The notes beneath the pieces are model-generated. The model did no database searches, was not told where the DNA came from, and saw only the letters and a program-made list of their open reading frames with translations. From positions 62,001 through 126,000 of the forward strand of contig CAYTTC010000002.1 of NCBI GenBank assembly GCA_964440525.1: a stretch of DNA of 64,000 nucleotides, in the 5' to 3' direction. The DNA is from DASWJZ01 sp964440525 (lineage in GTDB: Bacteria > Pseudomonadota > Alphaproteobacteria > Rhizobiales > Afifellaceae). Positions 17,611 through 24,391 of this stretch are shown here, one piece after another (positions within the stretch are counted from its first letter, which is position 1; the number at the start of each line of letters is the position of its first letter). Made by a program: the position numbers and the translations under genes.

Positions 17611-18600
17611 CTAAACCTCGACCCTTCCCCGCCGGGCCTCTCTCCCCCCGCGGCGGCGACCGCCGCCCTCGGAGGCTGCGGCTTCGGCATTGGCGAGGGC
17701 AGCCTCGCCGCTCACCTGCTTCGGACCGGAGGCGGCAGTCGGCGTGTAGTCGCGATAGGTCCTGATCCAGGTCATGCAATCGCCGTCGGTGCCCATCAGC
17801 ACGTTGGCGCCGCGCACGGCCTCCATTTCCTGCGGTCGGCAGGGGTTCATGATGGCTGAGGTCATTCCGCTGGCGATCGCCATCGGCAGGAATGCGGCGT
17901 TGATGCCGTGCCGGTGCGGCAGGCCGAAGGAGATGTTGGAGGCGCCGCAGCTGGTATTGACCTTGAGTTCCTCGCGTAACCGCCGGACCAGCGCGAAGAC
18001 CTGCCGCCCGGCCGTCCCCATGGCGCCGATCGGCATGACCAACGGGTCGACCACGATGTCCTCCGGCTTGATGCCATAGTCCATCGCCCGCTCGACGATC
18101 TTCTTGGCAACAGCGAAGCGCACGTCGGGGTCTTCGGAGATGCCGGTCTCGTCGTTGGAGATGGCGATCACCGGCACGTTGTATTTCTTGATGAGCGGCA
18201 GGATGATCTCCAGCCGGTCCTCCTCGCCGGTCACCGAATTAACGAGCGGCCGGCCGACGGCGACTTCGAGCCCGGCCTTCAGCGCCGCCGGCACCGAGGA
18301 ATCGATCGAAATCGGGCAGCTGACGAGGCTCTGCACGATCTTGATTGTTTCGACGAGGAGCGGCGGCTCGGTGGTATTGGGATCGACGGCGGTGACGCCG
18401 GCATTGACGTCGAGGACCAGCGCGCCGGCCGCGACCTGCGCGAGCGCGTCCCTCTTCACCGTCTCGAAATTGCCGACCACCATCTCGGCCGCTAGCCTCT
18501 TGCGGCCGGTCGGGTTGATGCGCTCGCCGATCACGCAAAACGGTTGGTCGAAGCCGATCACCACTTCCTTGGTGGCGGAAGCCAGGATTGTCCGGGTCAT
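17611..18600 (-). CDS. Methyltetrahydrofolate:corrinoid methyltransferase
   Basis: 329 aa pterin-binding (DHPS-fold) protein of the AcsE/MtgA family, which exchanges methyl between corrinoid protein and tetrahydrofolate. Motifs: VIGERINPTGRKRLAAEM near 22, LVLDVNAG, ISIDSS, IAISNDETGI and GASNISFGLPHR. A low-complexity basic tail (GGGRRRGGREARRGRVEV) is extra. The ATG has AAGAAGG 7 bases upstream, and a perfect palindrome lies at 18620-18639. A 72-bp gap to metF suggests its own promoter. It probably runs in the direction methyl-corrinoid to methyl-THF. Confidence 0.92.
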   Translation of the reverse strand: MTRTILASATKEVVIGFDQPFCVIGERINPTGRKRLAAEMVVGNFETVKRDALAQVAAGALVLDVNAGVTAVDPNTTEPPLLVETIKIVQSLVSCPISIDSSVPAALKAGLEVAVGRPLVNSVTGEEDRLEIILPLIKKYNVPVIAISNDETGISEDPDVRFAVAKKIVERAMDYGIKPEDIVVDPLVMPIGAMGTAGRQVFALVRRLREELKVNTSCGASNISFGLPHRHGINAAFLPMAIASGMTSAIMNPCRPQEMEAVRGANVLMGTDGDCMTWIRTYRDYTPTAASGPKQVSGEAALANAEAAASEGGGRRRGGREARRGRVEV

Positions 18601-18619
18601 AAGGCTGCCTTCTTAAAAC

Positions 18620-18639
18620 ATATAAAGAGTTCTTTATAT
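18620..18639. promoter_or_regulatory. Palindromic operator, ArsR/SahR-like
   Basis: ATATAAAGA-GT-TCTTTATAT is a perfect 9+9 inverted repeat, strikingly AT-rich for this genome, lying 20 bases before the methyltransferase start. From memory it resembles operators of ArsR-family regulators (SahR/SamR type) that control methionine and S-adenosylhomocysteine genes in Rhizobiales. No other copy was seen in the window. It probably controls the methyltransferase-ASKHA pair. Confidence 0.6.
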
Positions 18640-18672
18640 CGTTATGTCCCGCTCATCAAGAGACCGGGACCA

Positions 18673-19740
18673 TCAAGCTACCGGGGCCGTGTCTTTTGTG
18701 TCGGCAAGGATGTTTTGGAGCCGATCCGCGACGCGTTGCGTATCCGGGCTCGCCTCCCGCCGCCACGGCCGGCGGCCGGCGAGCACGCCCGATTCATGCA
18801 CGATCTCGGCGACCAGCTCCTCCTGCCGATAGGCCATGACATGCGCACCGGAGATGCCTTCGATCTCGCGACATTGCTGCATGATCTCGATGCAAATCCG
18901 CTTGCCTTCCTGCTTCTGGTCTTTCGCCCCCTCTAGCCTCTCGATGACGGCGTCCGGGATATGGATGCCGGGCACGTTGGAGCGGATCCAGCGCGCCGCC
19001 CGCGCCGAGGCGAGCGGACCGACGCCGACCAGGATGAAGCACTTCTCGTTCAGACCGAGGTCGCGCACGCGGTGCATAAAGCTCTCGAACATCGGCACGT
19101 CGAAGCAATATTGCGTCTGCACGAACTGGGCGCCGGCCTCGATCTTCTTGGCGAGCCGCAGCGGACGGAACTCGTAGGGCGGGGCGAAGGGGTTGGCGGC
19201 GGCGCCGAGAAAAAGGTGCGGCGGAGAGGTGATTTTTCGGCCGGAGAGGAAGCGCGCCCCGTCGCGCATGGTGCGGGCGGTCTCCAGGAGCGAGATCGAA
19301 TCGAGGTCGAAGACGGGGAGGGCGCCCGGCTGGTCGCCGGCCTGCACGCCGTCGCCGGTAAGGCAGAGCACATTCGCGACGCCCATCGCGGAGGCGCCGA
19401 GCAGGTCGCCCTGGATGGCGATACGATTGCGGTCACGGCAGGCGACCTGCAGGACGGGCGCGTAGCCCATGCGGGTCAGGAGCGCGCAGATGCCGACCGA
19501 CGACATGTGGCAGTTGGCGCCGGAGGCGTCGACGGCGTTGATGGCATCGACCCAGCCATCGAACGGCGAGACGCGGTCGTAGACGTCTTCCGGATCGGCG
19601 GAATCGGGCGGATTGAGCTCGGCGGTCACCGCGAACTCGCCGCGGCGGAGCACCCGCTCCAGACGCCCGCGCGAGGAATGGCCGGGGAGCGGATCGAGCG
19701 GCAAGTGCACGCCCGCGGGGTTTTCGTCGGGCTGCCTCAT
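18673..19740 (-). CDS. Methylenetetrahydrofolate reductase (MetF-like)
   Basis: 355 aa TIM-barrel flavoprotein. Family features: an early VTAELNPPDSADPEDVYDRV, the ligand region NAVDASGANCHMSS, NVLCLTGDGV near 135, AGAQFVQTQYCFDVPMF and ILVGVGPLASARAARW. In this setting it should oxidise methyl-THF to methylene-THF for C1 catabolism instead of making methionine. It starts 10 bases after the MetV-like gene's stop, and the two probably form one enzyme. Confidence 0.9.
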   Translation of the reverse strand: MRQPDENPAGVHLPLDPLPGHSSRGRLERVLRRGEFAVTAELNPPDSADPEDVYDRVSPFDGWVDAINAVDASGANCHMSSVGICALLTRMGYAPVLQVACRDRNRIAIQGDLLGASAMGVANVLCLTGDGVQAGDQPGALPVFDLDSISLLETARTMRDGARFLSGRKITSPPHLFLGAAANPFAPPYEFRPLRLAKKIEAGAQFVQTQYCFDVPMFESFMHRVRDLGLNEKCFILVGVGPLASARAARWIRSNVPGIHIPDAVIERLEGAKDQKQEGKRICIEIMQQCREIEGISGAHVMAYRQEELVAEIVHESGVLAGRRPWRREASPDTQRVADRLQNILADTKDTAPVA

Positions 19741-19750
19741 GTGCGAAACA

Positions 19751-20326
19751 TCAAGCCTCCGCCTTCCGCGCTTCCGCTGCTTGCGCGGTGACGCGGAGCC
19801 AAGCAGAGGTCTCGCGCAGGCTATGGTCGACCGGATTCTGTAGTGCGAGGATGGCGTCGCCCTCCCGCATGCGCTGGCTCCCCTCCCAGGCCTGCACCCA
19901 GACGCAGGGCATGTCCGGCTCCACCTCGCAATTGCCGTTGGCGCGCACGCCGCCGCAGGGCCCGTTGCGAAGCCGCTTCGGACAATTCATCGGACACGAC
20001 ATGCCGGTCGAGGAGAGGATGCATTGTCCGCACATGCGGCAGTCGAACAGAAAACCCTTCACGCGCCGCTCGACGAATTTGACGGGCGGTTCGGCGCGCG
20101 AATAGCCGACAAGATTCCAGAAGGGGTGCAGCTTCAGGAAGAGATCGGCGAAAAGCGCATAGACGCGCTCGAGGAACCGAGCATGCCTGACCGACCAGAG
20201 GCGGATCGTGTAGGATTTCCGAAGCCGCCGCGTGACCGAGACGTGCTGCGGCTGATAGGCGCCGGCCGGCTTATCCCGCTTGCCGGCCGCCGTTATCGAC
20301 CAATTGCCGAAGCCGATCCCTGCCAT
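19751..20326 (-). CDS. MTHFR C-terminal zinc-binding protein (MetV-like)
   Basis: 191 aa from ATG 20326, which has GGAG 9 bases upstream and overlaps the previous gene by 56 bases. The core is Cys-rich: CRMCGQC, SCPMNCPKRLRNGPCGG and C-E-V-E-P-D-M-P-C-V-W, the pattern of the methylenetetrahydrofolate reductase C-terminal (MetV) domain found beside MetF in acetogens and in methylamine-type clusters. It probably binds zinc or an Fe-S cluster and partners the adjacent MetF-like protein. Confidence 0.87.
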   Translation of the reverse strand: MAGIGFGNWSITAAGKRDKPAGAYQPQHVSVTRRLRKSYTIRLWSVRHARFLERVYALFADLFLKLHPFWNLVGYSRAEPPVKFVERRVKGFLFDCRMCGQCILSSTGMSCPMNCPKRLRNGPCGGVRANGNCEVEPDMPCVWVQAWEGSQRMREGDAILALQNPVDHSLRETSAWLRVTAQAAEARKAEA

Positions 20327-20576
20327 AGTCGCTCTCCAGGCGGGCGAGTGCGGCGTCCGCTTCCGCCTCCAGATCGTCGCCGCAAGCCTCCGGCGCGCCG
20401 CGCCGCCATTCGGCGAGATAGGCGTCGGTGCCGACTGCGCCAATCTTCATGGCGCATCGGTCGATCGCCTGCACGAAGCGTTCCGGCAGCTCTCGCTTCG
20501 CCACAGCCCGCCGTCCCGCCTTGACGATCACCTGCGCCGGAATATCGCGCCAGTAGACGATCACCCGTTCCGCCAA
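20271..20576 (-). CDS. 'Virulence factor' family protein (PF13769-like)
   Basis: 101 aa from TTG 20576. This start is favoured by a near-perfect GGAGGG 5 bases upstream and gives M-A-E-R-V-I-V-Y-W-R-D-I-P-A-Q, the usual beginning of this family; an ATG at 20639 would add 21 unrelated residues. Other conserved stretches are VKAGRRAVAKRELPERFVQ and AIDRCAMKIGAVGTDAYLAE. The family name comes from old annotation. These proteins recur in corrinoid/C1 clusters of alphaproteobacteria, but their biochemical role is, as far as I know, undescribed. It overlaps the MetV-like gene, implying coupling. Confidence 0.82.
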   Translation of the reverse strand: MAERVIVYWRDIPAQVIVKAGRRAVAKRELPERFVQAIDRCAMKIGAVGTDAYLAEWRRGAPEACGDDLEAEADAALARLESDYGRDRLRQLVDNGGRQAG

Positions 20577-20665
20577 GAAGCCCTCCGTTTCGTCGCTTAT
20601 CTCAATGCCTTGGCGCCACGGGTCGCTTCGCCACGACACGGGGGCGGCGAATTGCGACGCTAACG

Positions 20666-21373
20666 TCAGACAGTCGTCAGGAAGCCCGCGAGATCGCCCA
20701 TACCGGTCACGCGCTTTTCGTAAGCAAGACCGAGCCGCTCCGCGGCATTGCGCGCCTTTTTCTCCAGCTCGGCATCCTCGGTCTGCGCGAGAAAGATCAG
20801 CCGGCGGTAATTGCCGAAATACATGTCGCGGAGTTCCGGGTGACGGTCGAGCCCGAGTGGCTCGATGACAAAGCTCTCGAACTGGCGGGCGAGGAAGTCG
20901 GTCAGGAAGAACGCGTCGATGTCGTCCTCGTCACGCTTGGCGAAAGCGTCATTCCCCCAAAAGAAGGCATAGCAATGCGGGCCCGCGATCCGCTCCACGC
21001 CTTCCTCCTCGCAGACCTTGTCGAGCGCGCCCTGCGTCCCGCATTCGGCATAGGCGACAGCGATCCTGCCGTAGCGCCCCCGGTTCTCCCGGATGAGCGC
21101 TCGCACTCCGGGCGCGATCTTTTCGGGTCGGTTGTGCCAGATGGCGGGCAGGCATGCCAGCTCGATATGGTCGAGCCGGTTCGCGGCAACGATCGCGCCA
21201 ATCTCATGCGCGAGCGCGCCGCAGGCGATGATGAGGACACGGTCAGCGGCATGAGGCACAACAGGGACGCGCGGGCCCTCTCCCCTTGAGGGAGAGGGTG
21301 GTCGGACGCTCGCCCGCCGTAGCCTTGGCGAAGGCGGGAGCGACCTAAGCGAGGAATTCACTGTTGCGGCCAT
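20666..21373 (-). CDS. DUF1638 domain protein
   Basis: 235 aa from ATG 21373 (GAGG upstream). DUF1638 features: RVLIIACGALAHEI, HNRPEKIAPGVRALIREN, IAVAYAECGTQGALDKVCEE and IAGPHCYAFFWGN; an unassigned family found next to corrinoid methyl-transfer genes. Residues about 6-38 are encoded by an inserted palindromic repeat and read as Pro/Arg/Ser filler. GTG 21259 would start just after the repeat and may be the original start. Cys and His residues in the conserved blocks could bind metal or cofactor; that is inference. Confidence 0.82.
   Translation of the reverse strand: MAATVNSSLRSLPPSPRLRRASVRPPSPSRGEGPRVPVVPHAADRVLIIACGALAHEIGAIVAANRLDHIELACLPAIWHNRPEKIAPGVRALIRENRGRYGRIAVAYAECGTQGALDKVCEEEGVERIAGPHCYAFFWGNDAFAKRDEDDIDAFFLTDFLARQFESFVIEPLGLDRHPELRDMYFGNYRRLIFLAQTEDAELEKKARNAAERLGLAYEKRVTGMGDLAGFLTTV
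21268..21340. repeat. Palindromic repeat inside the DUF1638 N-terminal coding region
   Basis: Two inverted repeats lie side by side: CCCTCTCCC-CTTGA-GGGAGAGGG (21276-21298) and CCCGCC...GGCGGG (21313-21338). The sequence type, 'CCCTCTCCC...GAGGGAGAGGG...GCCTTGGCGAAGG', is a common extragenic element in rhizobia. Here it is read in frame and adds about 30 filler residues to the protein's N-terminus. Confidence 0.6.
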
Positions 21374-21446
21374 ATCGCCTCGCATATGGCATTTCCGCCC
21401 GCTGCGGGCCAGCCTACATGCAGTTCCAACTCTTTTGAGGGCTGCA

Positions 21447-21751
21447 ATGATAGCGCGCTTATGGCACGGCTGGACCACTCCCGAAAACGCCGACAGATAC
21501 GAGGCGCTGACAAGACGCAGATTTTCCCGGGCATCGTCGGGCGGAAAGTCGCCGGATTTCACAAGATCGAGCTGCTGCGTCGCCCACTCGGCACCGAGGT
21601 CGAGTTCGTCACCATCATGTGGTTCGCCTCGCTTGACGCCATCAAGGCCTTCGCCGGCGCCGACTATGAGACGGCCGTCGTGCCGCCCGCGGCCCGCGCT
21701 GTGCTCTCCCGCTTCGACCCCAAGTCGCAGCACTATGAGGTGAGGGCTTGA
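21447..21751 (+). pseudogene. Antibiotic biosynthesis monooxygenase-like gene, frameshifted
   Basis: Starts at ATG 21447 (GAGGG upstream) with M-I-A-R-L-W-H-G-W-T-T-P-E-N-A-D-R-Y-E-A-L. Near 21512-21528 the homologous reading moves from one frame to another and goes on as I-F-P-G-I-V-G-R-K-V-A-G-F, ending FDPKSQHYEVRA. The whole matches a small ABM-fold protein of about 100 aa. The change is equivalent to loss of one base (or gain of two). It is either a decayed gene or a sequence error; the codons after the break still look conserved, so the break is recent or artificial. Confidence 0.7.
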
Positions 21752-21756
21752 TCGCT

Positions 21757-21798
21757 GTCATTTGTGCTACATTTTGTACATACATCGTTGCTTGCCCG
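21757..21798 (+). promoter_or_regulatory. Possible brnTA promoter/operator
   Basis: An AT-rich stretch before brnT holds a repeated ACAT motif (GCTACATTTTGTACATACAT) and the palindrome TGTACA. BrnA antitoxins repress their own promoter at such sites. No clear -35/-10 pair could be fixed. Confidence 0.3.
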
Positions 21799-22068
21799 AT
21801 GATCTTTGAATGGGACGAGGCCAAACGCGCCGCGACGCGGCAGGTCCGTGGCCTCGATTTCGCGGACGCCGATCTATTTTTCGATGGCCGCCCTGTGATC
21901 GTCCTCCCGTAGCCGCGCGACCACGAAGAGCGGTGGAGGACGACGGCGATTGTCGAGGGGGCATATTACACGCTGGTTTGGATGTGGCGCGGCGATGCTG
22001 TTCGGGTCATTTCCATGAGGAGAGCGCATGTCGACGAGGAAAGAGCGCATCGTGCGCACCACGACTGA
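21799..22068 (+). pseudogene. brnT: BrnT toxin with internal amber codon
   Basis: The frame starts M-I-F-E-W-D-E-A-K-R and continues GLDFADADLFFDGRPVIVLP, then hits TAG at 21910. The same frame stays open and keeps BrnT character to 22068 (RDHEERWRTTAIVEG, VRVISMRRAHVDEER). BrnT is a ribonuclease toxin of about 90 aa; the catalytic part needs both halves, so this copy should be dead unless TAG is read through. It overlaps the intact antitoxin gene at 22028, the normal brnTA arrangement. Confidence 0.78.
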
Positions 22069-22342
22069 AGAACTAAGGGCGATGAAGGCACGCGGGAAAG
22101 CGGGCTCGGACTGGAAGCGCGCGGCCAAGATGCCCGTGCCGGACGGCAGCGATCCCGACGATGCCGTAGAGCCCGTTAGCATGGACTGGGTCAGGACCGA
22201 GTTGCCGATGCCGCGCCGCAAGGCCCACGCATCGCTGAGGATCGATGCCGATGTGCTGGACTGGTTTCGCGCGCAGGGCCGCGGCTATCAGACCAAGATC
22301 AACGCTATCCTGCGCAGCTACTTCGAGCAGCACACGAGGTGA
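22028..22342 (+). CDS. brnA: BrnA antitoxin
   Basis: 104 aa. The C-terminal ribbon-helix-helix-type region (DWVRTELPMPRRKAHASLRI, then DVLDWFRAQG, YQTKINAILRSYF) is diagnostic of BrnA, which binds BrnT and represses the operon. It has AGGAGAG upstream of ATG 22028 and overlaps the end of brnT by 41 bases. With the toxin interrupted, it may survive as an orphan repressor or an anti-addiction immunity factor. Confidence 0.9.
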   Translation: MSTRKERIVRTTTEELRAMKARGKAGSDWKRAAKMPVPDGSDPDDAVEPVSMDWVRTELPMPRRKAHASLRIDADVLDWFRAQGRGYQTKINAILRSYFEQHTR

Positions 22343-22352
22343 AGCTGCTTTC

Positions 22353-23054
22353 TTATTGATCCGCCGGCGGGCGGTTGTGCTTGCGCTTGATCAGGTCCTT
22401 CGCCGTCTCCACCGCCACAGCCGCGTCGCGGCAATAGGCGTCGGCGCCGACTGCCTTGCCGAACTCCTCGTTCAAGGGCGCGCCGCCGACGAGCACGATG
22501 TAGTTGTCGCGCATGCCCTTGGCTTTGAGCGTGTCGATCACGACCTTCATGTAGGGCATGGTGGTGGTGAGCAGCGCCGACATGCCGATGATGTCGGGCT
22601 GGTGTTCTTCGATTGCCGCGAGATAGTTCTCGACCGGATTGTTGATGCCGATATTGATCACCTCGAAGCCGGCGCCCTCCATCATCATGGCGACGAGGTT
22701 CTTGCCGATGTCGTGGATGTCGCCCTTCACCGTGCCGATCACCATCTTGCCGATCTTGGGGGCACCGGTCTCGGCCAGCAGCGGCCGCAGGATGAACATG
22801 CCCGCCTTCATGGCGTTGGCCGAGAGGAGCACCTCCGGCACGAAGAGGATGCCGTCGCGGAAATCTTCCCCGACGATGCGCATGCCTTCGACCAGCGCCT
22901 TGGTCAAAACGTCGTAGGGCGTCCAATCGCGGCCGAGCAGGATGTTCACGCCCTGCTCGATCTCCTCCTTCAGCCCGTCATAGAGGTCGTCGTGCATCTG
23001 GGCGACGAGGTCATCGTCGGAGAGCGATGCAAGATCGATGTCGTCGTCGGCCAT
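22353..23054 (-). CDS. Corrinoid (B12-binding) methyl-carrier protein
   Basis: 233 aa from ATG 23054. The N-terminal helical cap (about 15-95, LYDGLKEEIEQGVNILLGRD and LFVPEVLLSANAMKAGM) is followed by a Rossmann-type B12-binding domain with the D-x-H-x-x-G signature at Asp112-His114-Gly117 (KGDIHDIGKNLVAMMMEG). This is the MtbC/MttC/MtgC family that carries the methyl group on cobalt between a substrate methyltransferase and the THF methyltransferase. It is separated from the rest of its cluster by an oppositely oriented island. No partner MttB gene is in the window. Confidence 0.93.
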   Translation of the reverse strand: MADDDIDLASLSDDDLVAQMHDDLYDGLKEEIEQGVNILLGRDWTPYDVLTKALVEGMRIVGEDFRDGILFVPEVLLSANAMKAGMFILRPLLAETGAPKIGKMVIGTVKGDIHDIGKNLVAMMMEGAGFEVINIGINNPVENYLAAIEEHQPDIIGMSALLTTTMPYMKVVIDTLKAKGMRDNYIVLVGGAPLNEEFGKAVGADAYCRDAAVAVETAKDLIKRKHNRPPADQ

Positions 23055-23077
23055 TCTTCGGGCGCTCCACAGCAAAA

Positions 23078-23096
23078 CCGCCGCAAAGCGGCGGCC
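23078..23096 (-). terminator. Hairpin with U-tract before the corrinoid gene
   Basis: CCGCCGC-AAA-GCGGCGG (23078-23094) is a perfect 7-bp stem; on the minus strand it is followed by TTTTGC. It can end transcription of the secreted-protein gene upstream, or act as an attenuator, since the corrinoid ATG is only 24 bases further on. Confidence 0.5.
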
Positions 23097-23198
23097 GACC
23101 CCATTATAGGCGCGGCGCCGGTCTGTGGACCTCGCTCAGAAGCGACTCCGCCCGCGCGGGTTGCGACAAGGCGCGGACGGAGCGGCAGTTGCCGATCG

Positions 23199-23732
23199 CT
23201 ATTGCTTCGTCGCCGTGATCGCGTTGAGGCACCTGGCATCCCCTCTGCGCACCAAGTACAGCGTTCGGGCGACGCCGTTGACGATGTTGCCGGCGCGCAT
23301 GGTCCAAGTCATCACTGATTCGCCAACGGGCCTGAACGTGAGCGTCGTATTCGTGAATGAAAATGGGCCGGCGGCGGTTTCCGCATGCGCCGCCATGGGA
23401 TTGCCGCTGCTGTTGATCCTGAGCGCACCGCCACTGACGAGGATCGCCTCGAAGCTTGCGTTCCCGGCGGAGACGCCGAGTACTGCGGTCGGAAACGTGA
23501 GGCTGCCGACCCCGATGTTCAACTCGCCGCTCTGCGCCGGGTTGATCGCCCTGACCGCGGGCGCGGTCGTAGTGCCAAGCGTTAGATAGTTACCCATCGT
23601 GGTCGTGAACCTGGCTTCGCATTGGGTGAAAACCATCAGGACATATTTGCCCGAAACCTTCGGCGCAGCCTGCGCGGCCTGCGCCAGGGCCAGCAATGCC
23701 ACTGCCGCCCAAAAACTCGTCGCAATCTTCAA
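23199..23732 (-). CDS. Secreted protein of unknown function
   Basis: 177 aa from TTG 23732. This start gives a clean signal peptide (L-K-I-A-T-S-F-W-A-A-V-A-L-L-A-L, cleavage after AQA) and has AGGGGG 7 bases upstream, whereas an ATG at 23759 would precede that site. The mature part is rich in Thr, Ser, Gly and Ala with beta-type patterns (YLTLGTTTAPAVRAIN, FSFTNTTLTFRPVGES) and two cysteines. I do not recognise the family. The hairpin at 23078-23096 follows it. Confidence 0.65.
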   Translation of the reverse strand: MKIATSFWAAVALLALAQAAQAAPKVSGKYVLMVFTQCEARFTTTMGNYLTLGTTTAPAVRAINPAQSGELNIGVGSLTFPTAVLGVSAGNASFEAILVSGGALRINSSGNPMAAHAETAAGPFSFTNTTLTFRPVGESVMTWTMRAGNIVNGVARTLYLVRRGDARCLNAITATKQ

Positions 23733-24076
23733 TGTGTTTCCCCCTGCCTTCGCCGGCATCCCCGATGACCAGCTCGTTGAGGCCGAGATAGGCGCGAAAA
23801 ATGAAGCCATGGCAAGACCGGACCCGGAACAGGATTACTTGGTCGATGGCTTGGCCTAAGATCTGACCGAGGCGGAATTCGGTGCGCGGCGTCTTGCCCG
23901 GGTTCATCGTGGCACCGAAGCCGCCCTGCGCATGCCCACGGTTCTTTTCTTGACCGGGCGTTGGCGCGTCACTATAGGGAAGCGCTTCCGGAACAGCTGT
24001 TTGGCCGTTGCTTCCGTGCGAAACCGAGCACGGGCGGGAGCTTTCGGCCCACCCTTTGTGAACGAGAGGTTTTCTC
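23733..24076. other. Intergenic region (344 bp) before rpmB
   Basis: Contains the rpmB promoter (23950-23978) in its right half. In the left part an open minus-strand stretch (reading ...AYLGLNELVIGDAGEG) looks protein-like and may be a gene remnant, but it has no plausible start or family. Nothing else is supported. Confidence 0.4.
23950..23978 (+). promoter_or_regulatory. Sigma-70-type promoter of rpmB
   Basis: TTGACC (23950-23955), a 17-base spacer, then TATAGG (23973-23978): close to the housekeeping consensus with ideal spacing. Transcription would start near 23985, giving a leader of about 90 bases before the rpmB ATG. Confidence 0.65.
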
Positions 24077-24385
24077 ATGGCGCGCCGCTGCGAATTGACA
24101 GGCAAGGCCGTGCTGGTAGGCAACAACGTCAGCCACGCCAACAACAAATCCAAGCGCCGCTTCCTGCCCAATCTGAAGCGCGTGTCGCTGATGAGCGACG
24201 CACTGGGGCGCACGGTGCGGCTCAAGATCTGCGTCAACGCGCTCCGCAGCGTCGAGCATCGCGGCGGCTTTGACGCCTTTCTGGTGAAAGCGCGCAAAGA
24301 GGAGCTTTCACCGCGGGCGCGGCTTCTCCGCAAGGACGTGCTGGCAAAGCGGGCCGAGAACGCGGCGGCCGAAGAGGCTGCCTGA
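24077..24385 (+). CDS. rpmB: 50S ribosomal protein L28
   Basis: 102 aa. Typical alphaproteobacterial L28: starts M-A-R-R-C-E-L-T-G-K, continues NNVSHANNKSKRRFLPNL and VRLKICVNALRSVEHRGGFD, with an Ala/Glu-rich tail. GAGAGG lies upstream of the ATG and a good promoter about 100 bases before it. It is part of the large ribosomal subunit. Confidence 0.97.
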   Translation: MARRCELTGKAVLVGNNVSHANNKSKRRFLPNLKRVSLMSDALGRTVRLKICVNALRSVEHRGGFDAFLVKARKEELSPRARLLRKDVLAKRAENAAAEEAA

Positions 24386-24391
24386 TCCGCT

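Noticed and set aside
18673..19740. metF-like gene as the methionine-biosynthesis MetF
   Set aside because: Its pairing with a MetV-like gene and corrinoid genes fits C1 oxidation better; biosynthetic metF is usually beside metH or a regulator.
23055..23198. Cobalamin riboswitch before the corrinoid gene
   Set aside because: No B12-box-like sequence was recognised; only a simple GC hairpin is present.
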